From NCBI GenBank assembly GCA_903929815.1, contig CAIYWD010000079.1:1-38355 (forward strand): a stretch of 38,355 bases of DNA, given 5' to 3'. The notes beneath the pieces were generated by a model. The model searched no databases, was not told the origin of the DNA, and saw only the letters and a list, made by a program, of their open reading frames with translations. The position numbers were made by a program, and so were the translations under genes. How positions within the stretch are numbered: position 1 is the first letter of the stretch; each line of letters starts with the position of its first letter. The stretch is from an uncultured beta proteobacterium. GTDB taxonomy: Bacteria; Pseudomonadota; Gammaproteobacteria; Burkholderiales; Burkholderiaceae_C. This document shows, one piece after another, positions 26,315 to 33,979 of the stretch.

Positions 26315-26452
26315 TAACCGTTTAGACCTCATGTCAAATGCAGTCATTCCCGCGAAGGCGGGAATCCAGTGCATGTTGGGTTACCAGGGTACCAAAGGCA
26401 GTCTGGATTCCCGCCTTCGCGGGAATGACGATGGTGGGGTCTAAACGGTTAC
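26315..26452. mobile_element. Family C / dRS3-like composite, right flank of signalling cassette
   Basis: Bounded by TAACCGTTTAGACC (from 26315) and GGGGTCTAAACGGTTAC (to 26452), with two dRS3-type 20-mers at 26346-26365 and 26407-26426. It is the inverted counterpart of 23640-23868, lacking about 90 bp of it. Just outside the left end, GACGAGCCAAATGCGGA (about 26298-26314) is a piece of a family A right end. Confidence 0.8.
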
Positions 26453-26503
26453 GGTCGCCAAGTATAAATTGAAATTGATTGCTATCAAACGTGATAGGGG
26501 GGA

Positions 26504-26516
26504 TCTAAACGGTTAC
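26504..26516 (+). repeat. Lone family C end motif
   Basis: TCTAAACGGTTAC preceded by GGGGGGA, in the same orientation as the end at 26440-26452 and 51 bp after it. The sequence between them (26453-26503) is not recognised. Confidence 0.7.
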
Positions 26517-26543
26517 AGTATGCTAGCCGATACATTGAAACTT

Positions 26544-26612
26544 TGCGAGTGTATTCAAAATGCCACGTTCCAGAGTACCACTTAGATACATTACTTTGAA
26601 TCACACTCTGCG
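26544..26612. repeat. Short family D-like inverted repeat
   Basis: The left arm GAGTGTATTCAAAATG and right arm CTTTGAATCACACTC form an imperfect inverted repeat whose right arm matches family D ends (ACTTTGAATCGCAC). About 69 bp, probably an internally deleted relic. Confidence 0.5.
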
Positions 26613-26613
26613 G

Positions 26614-26727
26614 GTAACCGTTTAGACCCCCCCTCTGTTTTGAGGCCATGACAGAACGGCGTCTCATAAAAATCAATCACTTGGGGCATACTTCGCCAAA
26701 AATCGCAGGGGGGGTCTAAACGGTTAC
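26614..26727. mobile_element. 114-bp family C element, copy 1
   Basis: Terminal inverted repeats of 20 bp are perfect: GTAACCGTTTAGACCCCCCC on the left and its complement on the right. Interior landmarks are TCTGTTTTGAGGCCATGACAGA-like pairing arms and AAAAATCGCA. The copy at 27806-27921 is its inverted relative, and 17716-17815 a diverged one. No coding capacity. Confidence 0.85.
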
Positions 26728-26872
26728 CTCTGCGGTGAATGGATAAATCTGATCAACACATTGTTGCTGTAAGATTGTCGTGTTTGTCGCATATTTTGAT
26801 ATGTACAAGGGCGTGTGGTCTGTAGGACATCAGGCATCACAAGAAATTTAGTCAATAAATCAAAGGAAATTC

Positions 26873-27313
26873 ATGTCGAATGTAATGAATGTAGAGTTGT
26901 TAAATGATGGTGAAACGATAGATATATTGAAATTGAGTAAATTCAATTTACTTAAACCTGTGAAGTGCGAAGACTGTGGACACAGTACAGATTTCACCAG
27001 AAAGATTTTTAGGATTATGGGTGTCAAAAAAGACGATCGTTGCGATGATAAAATTCAGGGCATCATTAGTTCATTCATCAAGCAAGAATATGGAATAATC
27101 AATGTATTTTTCAAGTCACCTTTTGATAAATTCTATGCTGATAGTGCATGTTGTCCAAAGTGTCAGTCAACCAGGATTATTTTTGATATTGAATTCACTG
27201 ACGAGTTTTTGAATAAAGTATCCAAACTGACGGGTCAGCCTACTAAAGAAATTCTGCGTGACATGAATGAAATCGCACAGCGCATTGAGCATGCACAGGC
27301 AAAGAAGAACTAA
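26873..27313 (+). CDS. Hypothetical zinc-ribbon protein
   Basis: 146 residues, function not recognised. Two CxxC pairs, CEDCGH (about residues 32-37) and CCPKCQS (about 93-99), suggest one zinc-binding site made of distant knuckles. Between them lies a mixed basic/hydrophobic segment (KKDDRCDDKIQGIISSFIKQ). The C-terminal ~35 residues look helical and charged (EILRDMNEIAQRIEHAQAKKN). AAGGAA precedes the ATG at a good distance. Base composition is clearly more AT-rich than the nuo or cas genes, suggesting acquisition. It stands alone between repeats, with family A copy 3 starting on its TAA stop, and could be accessory or defence-related, but nothing in the sequence shows that. Confidence 0.75.
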   Translation: MSNVMNVELLNDGETIDILKLSKFNLLKPVKCEDCGHSTDFTRKIFRIMGVKKDDRCDDKIQGIISSFIKQEYGIINVFFKSPFDKFYADSACCPKCQSTRIIFDIEFTDEFLNKVSKLTGQPTKEILRDMNEIAQRIEHAQAKKN

Positions 27314-27472
27314 GGATATAGACATAATAAGTTGTGCATTTGGCTTGTCAGATTTGGGCGCACTGCGTCGTTACAAATCGCTGATGTGGCTGGGCCACAC
27401 TGCGCGGTTTGCGCCTGGCATTGCATCTTTAACTCTGACGGCCAAATGCGGAACTTATTGTTGACCATATCC
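27314..27472. mobile_element. 159-bp MITE-like element (family A), copy 3, inverted
   Basis: Aligns with the reverse complement of 2721-2879 over its whole length (TTGTGCATTTGGC, then GGGCGCACTGCGTCGTTACA). It again begins directly after a stop codon TAA (27311-27313) with GGATAT. The right end ATATCC is followed by TTA rather than TAA. Confidence 0.85.
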
Positions 27473-27540
27473 TTATGTGGTGGAATGATGGGTCACAGGA
27501 TACGTCTAAAACGTACAACCAAGAGCGCAAAGCCCGTCAG

Positions 27541-27757
27541 GGGATGCGATTCAAAGTGATGTGGAGCAGCCAACATGGATACATACAAGGAGAAGAGTTA
27601 GGCGAATTTATTCGCCTAGTTTACTATTAAAAAGATGGTTAACTATGCAAGCAGGACGGGCGCTAGAGGCCGATTTGTTATACAAAAAAACTCACTCAAG
27701 TTCGCGCAGCTTGACAGGTAAATATTGCCACATCTACATCACTTTGAATCGCACCCC
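27541..27757. mobile_element. Family D element, second copy
   Basis: The left end GGGATGCGATTCAAAGTGAT (27541-27560) and right end ATCACTTTGAATCGCACCC (27739-27757) are inverted repeats of the same kind as 23332-23523. The 7- to 8-mer CCCGTCAG lies directly outside both ends, a probable target duplication. The interior (27565-27733) differs from the first copy. It includes the perfect palindrome TAGGCGAATTTATTCGCCTA at 27599-27618 and no supported gene. Confidence 0.7.
27599..27618. promoter_or_regulatory. Perfect 20-bp palindrome
   Basis: TAGGCGAATTTATTCGCCTA has 9-bp arms and a TT centre. No T run follows, so it is not a standard terminator. It could be an operator or the hairpin of the surrounding element. 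It lies about 340 bp before cas3. Confidence 0.4.
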
Positions 27758-27805
27758 CGTCAGGATCACTGGGTGAGACTTTGCATTTGTCACATCTGCA
27801 CAGAT

Positions 27806-27921
27806 GTAACCGTTTAGCCCCCCCCCCCCCCGCGATTTTTAGCGCAGTATTCCCCAAGTAATTGATTTTTATGGGACGCTGTTCTGTCATGGCCCCAAAA
27901 CAGAGGGGTCTAAACGGTTAC
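27806..27921. mobile_element. 116-bp family C element, copy 2, upstream of cas3
   Basis: Ends GTAACCGTTTAG (27806-27817) and CTAAACGGTTAC (27910-27921) are inverted repeats. The interior is the reverse complement of 26614-26727 with substitutions. The left end runs into a tract of 14 consecutive C (27818-27831). The right end is only 32 bp before the cas3 start codon, so the cas promoter must lie in or beyond this element. Confidence 0.85.
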
Positions 27922-27953
27922 GCACAGATCAAAAACTTCAGGAGGATTTCACA

Positions 27954-30230
27954 ATGTCAGAGTCTTTCGCACATTCTGGTGGGCATCTTCTCTCCCACCA
28001 TCTACGGTCTGTGGCCAGCATGGCGGCCGGGTTTTCACAGGCATTTGAAACTGGCACAGAAACACAGCGCTGGGCCTGGCAGGCGGGGCTGTGGCATGAC
28101 TTGGGCAAGTATCGCGCGGGGTTTCAACGCTACCTGCAAAAGTCAGACAACCCTGATGATGCGCACATTGAGTGCAGAGTAGGCGGCCGCGAAAAAACCC
28201 ATTCGGCTGCCGGTGCGTTGTGGGCTTTGCAAATACTGGAAAAAACCCACGGTGCTAACGGTCGTCTGGCCGCCCGTGTGCTGGCTTACCTGATTGCTGG
28301 CCACCATGCGGGTCTGGATGACTGGGATAGTGGGCTTAAAAAGAGGCTGGCGCAAGCTGACTGCCAAACCGAGTTGCAAGAAGCACTGGCAGCCCAGCCG
28401 TTGGCGAGCATTCTGGATGCTGGTGGTTTTGTCCCTGATTTATGCCATATTCCAGGCGGTTCAGCCGGCTTTGCACTGTGGGTTCGTCTGCTTTTTTCGT
28501 GCCTGGTGGATGCTGATTTTCTGGATACCGAAGCACACTTTGATGCGGCCAGACCTGTCCGGCGCGAGGGCTTCCCAACACTCGACGCCATGCTGACCGC
28601 TTTCAACATACACATGGCCGCCAAGGCAGCCCAAGCCACACAGTCGCCCGTGAATGTGCTGCGTGCCGACATCTTGCGCCAGTGCCGAGAGAAGGCGGTG
28701 TTGCCTGCCGGTTTCTTTTCGCTGACCGTGCCAACCGGTGGAGGCAAGACCCTGTCAAGTCTGGCGTTTGCCCTTCAGCACGCGCAAACGCACGGTCAGC
28801 GCCGTGTCATCTATGCCATTCCTTACACCAGCATCATCGAACAAACTGCCGACGTATTTCGTGAGGTGTTCAAAACGCTGGGCGATGAGGTGTTGATAGA
28901 GCACCACAGCCAGGCCGACGCAGCAGACCAAAGTGAAACCGCCAGAAGCCGTTTGGCCTGTGAAAACTGGGATGCGCCGCTGATCGTCACCACCAATGTT
29001 CAATTGTTCGAGTCCTTGTTTGCAGCAAAAACATCGCGCTGTCGCAAACTGCACAACATCGTGGGCAGCGTCATCGTGCTTGACGAAGCACAGCAACTGC
29101 CACCCGAATTTTTGCAGCCGATTCTGGACGTACTCAATTTGCTGGTCAAACATTACGGTGTCACCGTGGTGTTGTGTACTGCCACCCAGCCTGCCCTTAA
29201 TTCCACCGATTATTTTGATGCCAGTCACAACCTGCGCGGGCTGGACAACGTGCGTGAAATCATCGACAACCCTGATGCCCTTTTTGATGCACTCAAGCGG
29301 GTGACGGTCGAACTGCCACCCGACTGGAACACACCAACACCCTGGGCTGAAATTGCCGCGTACATTGAATCTGAAGACTGCGTGCTGGCCATTGTCAGTA
29401 CCCGCAAAGCCGCTCGTGAATTGCATCGCTTGCTGCCACCTGGCACCCTGCATTTGTCGGCACTGATGTGTGGCGCGCATCGCAAGGCGGTTATTGACCA
29501 CATCAAGGCCCGGCTTTTAGCAAAGCGTGAGGGGCGCGACTTGCTGGCGCTGCGTGTGGTCAGCACGCAATTGGTTGAGGCGGGAGTGGATATTGATTTT
29601 CCGGTGGTCTATCGTGCGACAGCCGGACTGGACTCGATAGCGCAAGCCGCAGGGCGCTGTAACCGCGAAGGGGGTTTGAATGGCAAGGGGCGCGTTGTGG
29701 TTTTTGTGCCGCCAGAACCACCGCCGGTAGGACATTTGCGCAAGGCGGCACAATCCTGCGTCAGTGCTTTGCACGGTCAGCATGCTGACCCGCTGGAGCG
29801 CAGTTTGTTTGCACGCTACTTTCAGCAGTTTTACAGCACAGTCAATTTGGACAGCAAAGGCGTTGTGGCGATGCTCAAGGGACAACCCGATTTGGCCGTG
29901 CAGTTTCGCTCTGCTGCCGATGCGTTTCGTCTGATTGACGACAAGGATATGGCCACAGTTGTGGTTCGCTATGCAGCGCACAGTGACGAGATTGAAAAGC
30001 TGCTGGGTGAGCTGGCTGCTCTTGGCCCTGCACGCTGGCTGATGCGCAAGCTCCAGCGCTACACCGTCAGCATCCACCAACGGGTGGCTGACACCCTGCT
30101 GGCGCAGGGCAGTTTGACGCTACCCATGCTAGGGCTTTATGTGCAGGTGAATGCAGAAAATGTTTACGACCCCATGCTGGGACTCAAACCGTGCGATGAT
30201 GTCTATAACCCGGGTGGCTTTGTTCTTTGA
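27954..30230 (+). CDS. cas3: CRISPR-associated nuclease-helicase Cas3 (type I-C)
   Basis: Recruited by the Cascade R-loop; unwinds and degrades the non-target strand. The 758 residues combine an N-terminal HD nuclease domain (His15 region, HD pair 48-49 in WHDLGKYRAGF, THSAAGA, GHHAGLDDW) with an SF2 helicase. Walker A is PTGGGKT near 260-266, DEAQ at 377-380, then CTATQPAL, and VSTQLVEAGVDIDFPVV with AAGRCNREG. AGGAGG (27940-27945) stands 8 nt before the ATG. It heads the cas operon, with cas5 9 bp downstream. Confidence 0.95.
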   Translation: MSESFAHSGGHLLSHHLRSVASMAAGFSQAFETGTETQRWAWQAGLWHDLGKYRAGFQRYLQKSDNPDDAHIECRVGGREKTHSAAGALWALQILEKTHGANGRLAARVLAYLIAGHHAGLDDWDSGLKKRLAQADCQTELQEALAAQPLASILDAGGFVPDLCHIPGGSAGFALWVRLLFSCLVDADFLDTEAHFDAARPVRREGFPTLDAMLTAFNIHMAAKAAQATQSPVNVLRADILRQCREKAVLPAGFFSLTVPTGGGKTLSSLAFALQHAQTHGQRRVIYAIPYTSIIEQTADVFREVFKTLGDEVLIEHHSQADAADQSETARSRLACENWDAPLIVTTNVQLFESLFAAKTSRCRKLHNIVGSVIVLDEAQQLPPEFLQPILDVLNLLVKHYGVTVVLCTATQPALNSTDYFDASHNLRGLDNVREIIDNPDALFDALKRVTVELPPDWNTPTPWAEIAAYIESEDCVLAIVSTRKAARELHRLLPPGTLHLSALMCGAHRKAVIDHIKARLLAKREGRDLLALRVVSTQLVEAGVDIDFPVVYRATAGLDSIAQAAGRCNREGGLNGKGRVVVFVPPEPPPVGHLRKAAQSCVSALHGQHADPLERSLFARYFQQFYSTVNLDSKGVVAMLKGQPDLAVQFRSAADAFRLIDDKDMATVVVRYAAHSDEIEKLLGELAALGPARWLMRKLQRYTVSIHQRVADTLLAQGSLTLPMLGLYVQVNAENVYDPMLGLKPCDDVYNPGGFVL

Positions 30231-30239
30231 AAGGATGAT

Positions 30240-30896
30240 ATGACTCATTTTTGTCTTGAAGTCTCAGGCCCGTTCGCCTGCTTTACACGGCCCGAAATGA
30301 AGGTCGAGCGCGTCTCGTATGACGTGATGACGCCCTCGGCGGCACGTTCCATTTTTGAGGCCATTTTGTGGAAGCCAGCCATTCGATGGCGGGTGCATCG
30401 CATTGAGGTGCTTCGACCCATTCGCTGGATGAACCTGCGGCGCAATGAGGTTAGCGCAGTGGTATCCACCCGCAATGTGCAGCAGGCCATGACGGCAGGC
30501 AGTGGCTTGCTTGCGCTCTACATCGAAGACGAGCGCCAGCAGCGCGCCGGTTACTTTTTGCGCGATGTGGCTTACCGCATTCACGCCACTTTGTCGCTTT
30601 CGCATGGCATCGCTGAGCCTTTGATGAAATACACCGAGATGTTTGCCCGCCGTGCCCGAAAAGGGCAGTGCGTGAACCAGCCCTATCTGGGTTGTCGTGA
30701 GTTTGCAGCGGACGTTCGCCTGGTGGAAACTGATGCGCCAACATCTAAAGCGCCCATTGATGAAACCCGTGAACTGGGGTGGATGCTGCATGACCTGGAT
30801 TTCACGAACCCGTCTGACCCGCAGCCGCGCTTTTTTAATGCAAAGATGGTGGCCGGCGTGGTTGAAGTTCCGCCTTTTGAGGAGACACGAGGATGA
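30240..30896 (+). CDS. cas5c: CRISPR-associated protein Cas5c (Cas5d)
   Basis: In type I-C systems, which lack Cas6, Cas5c cuts the pre-crRNA in each repeat and stays as the 5'-handle-binding Cascade subunit. The 218 residues start with the RAMP strand VSGPFACFTRPEMKVERVSYDV and the MTPSAARSIFEAILW helix, both typical of this subfamily. Basic residues are frequent (WMNLRRNEVS, YRIHATLSLS). The C-terminus FFNAKMVAGVVEVP matches the family. AAGGA precedes the ATG. It overlaps cas8c by 4 bp. Confidence 0.93.
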   Translation: MTHFCLEVSGPFACFTRPEMKVERVSYDVMTPSAARSIFEAILWKPAIRWRVHRIEVLRPIRWMNLRRNEVSAVVSTRNVQQAMTAGSGLLALYIEDERQQRAGYFLRDVAYRIHATLSLSHGIAEPLMKYTEMFARRARKGQCVNQPYLGCREFAADVRLVETDAPTSKAPIDETRELGWMLHDLDFTNPSDPQPRFFNAKMVAGVVEVPPFEETRG

Positions 30897-32671
30897 TTTT
30901 GCAGGCACTTGACTCCTACTATCACCGCAAATGTGACGATGCCGACCCCGCGCAGCGTTTGCCAACTTTTGGACTGGAACAGAAAGAAATCCCCTTTCTT
31001 CTGGAGATTACCCAAGAGGGTAAATTGGTTCAGTTGGTGGACACACGCATTCAAAATGGCAAGAAAAAAATCGCCCAAAGTTTTCGCGTTCCGCAAGGCG
31101 AGAAAAAGACGGCAGGTGTGATTGCCAATTTGCTATGGGACACGCTGGAATATGTGTTGGGCGTGGACACCAAAGGCAAACCTGATCGGGTCAAAGAGCA
31201 GCACGCGCAATTTGTAGCTCGCATTCAAGCGCTGCCAGCGTCTGCCCAGGATGACATCGGCCTACAAGCGGTATTGCAGTTTTTTGACCGTGTCGATTGG
31301 GCTGTGCTTGAAGCGCAAGCCGCTTGGGCGCAAGCGCTCGAAGCCAACGCGGTGATGAGCTTTCGTTTGCATGGCGACGTTGATTTGATTTGCCAGCGCC
31401 CGGCAATCATCAAAGCCCTGCGCAATGCGGCTGCGCCTACCGATACAAAGCGTGCCATGTGCCTGGTCAGTGGTGAGGATGCGCCAGTGCAGCGTCTGCA
31501 CGCCGCCATCAAAGGCGTGTGGGGCGCGCAAACGGCTGGTGCCAATATTGTGTCTTTCAACGCCAGAGCCTTTGAGTCGTATGGCAAAACCGAGCGACAA
31601 GGTGAAAACGCGCCGGTGAGTCAGGCTGTGGCCTTTGCTTACACCACAGCCCTGAATCATCTACTGCGCCGCGATTCCACGCAACGTATTCAAGTGGGCG
31701 ATGCCTCCACCGTGTTTTGGGCAGAAAAAGAATCAGCATTTGAAACCACCATCCCCAATATTTTTGGTGAACCACCCAAAGATGACCCCGATCAGGGGAC
31801 GCGTGCTGTTCATGCTTTGCTTTCAGCCATGCACACCGGAAAGTTGGGGGGCGACGAAGGTGCCAACCGTTTTCATGTGTTGGGGCTGGCACCCAATGCT
31901 GCACGCATCAGCATTCGTTTTTACCATTGTCTGCCATTGGCTGAATTGGGTGAGCGCATCAGTCAGCATTTCACTGATCTTGAAATAGTGCGCGGCCAAC
32001 ATGACCCGCAGTACCCCTCACTGTTCAGATTGTTGGCGGCGGTTGCCGTGCAAAACAAGGCAGACAACATTCCGCCCAATCTGGGTGGTGCCATCGTTGA
32101 TGCCATTTTTGCAGGAGCAGATGTGCCTTACCCCAGTCTGTGGCTCAATGCTGCTGTTGGTCGCTGCAGGGCTGAACAACACGTCGGCTATTTGCGTGCT
32201 GCCGCCATCAAGGCTTGCCTCAACCGCCAGATTCGCCGTTCCTCTGTCACCCCTTCCAACTTGCCACCAGAAAAGGAGTTCTTACCCATGCTTGATCTAA
32301 CCAACCCCAGCCCGGCTTACCGGATGGGGCGGCTATTTGCCACACTGGAAAAAATCCAGGAAGAGGCCAGCCCCGGCCTCAATGCCACCATTCGAGATCG
32401 CTACTATGGTGCAGCCTCCAGCACGCCCGTGGCCGTGTTCACCACTTTGCTACGGCTTAAAAACTCGCACCTTAAAAAACTGTCTGTTGGGCGCGGCGTA
32501 GGGTTTGAAAAGCTGCTGGGCGAAATCTTGAGCACAGTGGCTGACTTTCCCAAACATTTGCCACTGCAAGACCAAGGCCGCTTTGCTCTGGGTTATTACC
32601 ACCAGCGGCAAGATTTTTTTACCAAAAAACCTGACCAATCCCCCATCACCCCAGAAGGAAACCCATCATGA
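30893..32671 (+). CDS. cas8c: CRISPR-associated protein Cas8c (Csd1)
   Basis: Large Cascade subunit that recognises the PAM and starts the R-loop. The 592 residues are normal for Csd1. Typical features are the opening [46 protein letters not shown]-like [14 protein letters not shown] with [21 protein letters not shown], and [19 protein letters not shown]. The C-terminal ~127 residues are a helical domain that is also made separately as Cas11c (see 32288). It overlaps cas5 and cas7 by 4 bp each. Confidence 0.94.
   Translation: MILQALDSYYHRKCDDADPAQRLPTFGLEQKEIPFLLEITQEGKLVQLVDTRIQNGKKKIAQSFRVPQGEKKTAGVIANLLWDTLEYVLGVDTKGKPDRVKEQHAQFVARIQALPASAQDDIGLQAVLQFFDRVDWAVLEAQAAWAQALEANAVMSFRLHGDVDLICQRPAIIKALRNAAAPTDTKRAMCLVSGEDAPVQRLHAAIKGVWGAQTAGANIVSFNARAFESYGKTERQGENAPVSQAVAFAYTTALNHLLRRDSTQRIQVGDASTVFWAEKESAFETTIPNIFGEPPKDDPDQGTRAVHALLSAMHTGKLGGDEGANRFHVLGLAPNAARISIRFYHCLPLAELGERISQHFTDLEIVRGQHDPQYPSLFRLLAAVAVQNKADNIPPNLGGAIVDAIFAGADVPYPSLWLNAAVGRCRAEQHVGYLRAAAIKACLNRQIRRSSVTPSNLPPEKEFLPMLDLTNPSPAYRMGRLFATLEKIQEEASPGLNATIRDRYYGAASSTPVAVFTTLLRLKNSHLKKLSVGRGVGFEKLLGEILSTVADFPKHLPLQDQGRFALGYYHQRQDFFTKKPDQSPITPEGNPS
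32288..32671 (+). CDS. cas11c: Internal small subunit Cas11c within cas8c
   Basis: An in-frame ATG at codon 466 of cas8c is preceded by a strong ribosome-binding site AAGGAG (32273-32278), 9 nt away, which no in-frame coding need explains. The product would be 127 residues starting [20 protein letters not shown], with [20 protein letters not shown] following. Internal translation of cas8 to give Cas11 small subunits is established for type I-C (also I-B and I-D), and the size fits. The start is seen directly; expression is inference. Confidence 0.8.
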   Translation: MLDLTNPSPAYRMGRLFATLEKIQEEASPGLNATIRDRYYGAASSTPVAVFTTLLRLKNSHLKKLSVGRGVGFEKLLGEILSTVADFPKHLPLQDQGRFALGYYHQRQDFFTKKPDQSPITPEGNPS

Positions 32672-33705
32672 ATCTCGCCAATCGCTATGATTTTGTTCTT
32701 ATTTTTGACGTGAAAGACGGCAACCCCAACGGCGACCCGGATGCCGGCAACATGCCGCGCCTTGATGCCGAATCCGGCCACGGTTTAGTGACGGATGTGT
32801 CCATCAAGCGCAAAGTGCGCAACTTTGTTGGATTGGTCAAGGCCACCGACAACACCGACCCGACCACCGGCGAAGAGCGCTTTGCCAATCAATTTGCACC
32901 CGGCGAAAAACGATTTGAAATTTATGTGCGAGAAAAAGCGATTTTGAATCTGGAGCATCAGCGCGCTTATACCGCTTTGAAACTCGATGCCGCTGAATCG
33001 ACTGCTGAAACGTCCGCTGATGGTGATATGTTTGGTGCTACAGAAACCACGGATGCCAAAAAGAAAAAGGCACCCAAGGAAAAGCGCAAAGGCAGTGCTG
33101 ACGAAGTCGCCCTGGCGCGAAAGTGGATGTGTCAAAACTTCTTTGACATTCGCACTTTTGGCGCTGTGATGTCTACCGGAGAGATGAGCTGCGGCCAGGT
33201 GCGCGGACCAGTGCAACTGACTTTTGCCCGTTCGGTTGAGCCAGTTGTGTCACTGGAGCATTCCATTACCCGGATGGCAGTTACTACCGAAGCTGAAGCC
33301 GAAAAACAGCAAGGTGACAACCGAACCATGGGCCGCAAGCACACTGTGCCCTACGGTGTTTATGTTGCCCACGGCTTTGTTTCATCCTTTTTGGCCAAAC
33401 AAACCGGCTTTGGAGACGACGATCTTGAATTGCTGTTTCAGGCGTTGTCGCAAATGTTTGATCACGACCGTTCTGCCGCACGCGGCGAAATGTCCACGCG
33501 GGGTTTGTACATCTTCAAGCACGACTGCGAGTTGGGCAACGCCCCCGCTCACACCTTGTTTGACCGCCTGCAAGTCAAACCCGTTGAGGCAGGTGCAGTC
33601 GCGCGTAGTTTTGATGCGTACTCGGTCTTGTTTGATGGTCAAAGCCTGGCCATCGGCCAATCCATCCAGCCCGCGCCGGGCGTGACCTTAATCAGAAAAT
33701 GCTGA
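32668..33705 (+). CDS. cas7c: CRISPR-associated protein Cas7c (Csd2)
   Basis: Backbone subunit that polymerises along the crRNA. 345 residues. The N-terminus [20 protein letters not shown] is the Csd2/Cas7 signature, followed by [35 protein letters not shown] and [14 protein letters not shown] are further family segments. Residues ~107-146 form an Ala/Thr/Lys-rich charged insert ([12 protein letters not shown]) that makes the protein longer than many Csd2 proteins; it probably loops out from the finger region. Overlaps cas8c by 4 bp. In most type I-C loci cas4 would follow directly. Confidence 0.95.
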   Translation: MNLANRYDFVLIFDVKDGNPNGDPDAGNMPRLDAESGHGLVTDVSIKRKVRNFVGLVKATDNTDPTTGEERFANQFAPGEKRFEIYVREKAILNLEHQRAYTALKLDAAESTAETSADGDMFGATETTDAKKKKAPKEKRKGSADEVALARKWMCQNFFDIRTFGAVMSTGEMSCGQVRGPVQLTFARSVEPVVSLEHSITRMAVTTEAEAEKQQGDNRTMGRKHTVPYGVYVAHGFVSSFLAKQTGFGDDDLELLFQALSQMFDHDRSAARGEMSTRGLYIFKHDCELGNAPAHTLFDRLQVKPVEAGAVARSFDAYSVLFDGQSLAIGQSIQPAPGVTLIRKC

Positions 33706-33706
33706 A

Positions 33707-33916
33707 ATGAACGAGATTGTTTTTGTCGTCGAGCAAGCCCCCGAGGGTGGTTTTACCGCACGCTCGCTGGGCGAGTCGATCTTTACCGAGGCTGATACAG
33801 AAGCTGAATTGCGTGCAGCCATCCAGGACGCTGTGCAGTGCCACTTTGATGACGGCAAATCACCTCAAGCGATCCGCCGCTTGCACTTTGTACGCGACGA
33901 ACTGATGGTGGCCTGA
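33707..33916 (+). CDS. HicB-like small protein inserted in the cas operon
   Basis: 69 residues starting 1 bp after the cas7 stop, so co-translated with it. Sequence MNEIVFVVEQAPEGGFTARS with TEADTEAELRAAIQDAVQCHF resembles the partial RNase H-like fold of HicB antitoxins: beta strands, the GG[F/Y]-A turn, then a helix starting at an E-E/A-L motif. It lacks the C-terminal DNA-binding helix of full HicB. No HicA toxin gene is adjacent. It could be an antitoxin remnant, a regulator of the cas operon or a partner of the next gene. The fold assignment is moderate, and the function is not known. Confidence 0.65.
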   Translation: MNEIVFVVEQAPEGGFTARSLGESIFTEADTEAELRAAIQDAVQCHFDDGKSPQAIRRLHFVRDELMVA

Positions 33917-33979
33917 GAGAAGCAATGCAGATGACCAAGATTTGACCCATTACAACGACTGCCCTGAAAGACCATCGCC

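Noticed and set aside
27561-27776. 71-codon open frame on the plus strand
   Set aside because: It runs through the family D element, crosses the palindrome at 27599 and shows no protein-like composition or motif.
33707-33979. A complete HicAB toxin-antitoxin pair
   Set aside because: Only a HicB-like protein is present; neither the short gap that follows nor the DinD-like gene contains a HicA-type double-stranded-RNA-binding toxin.
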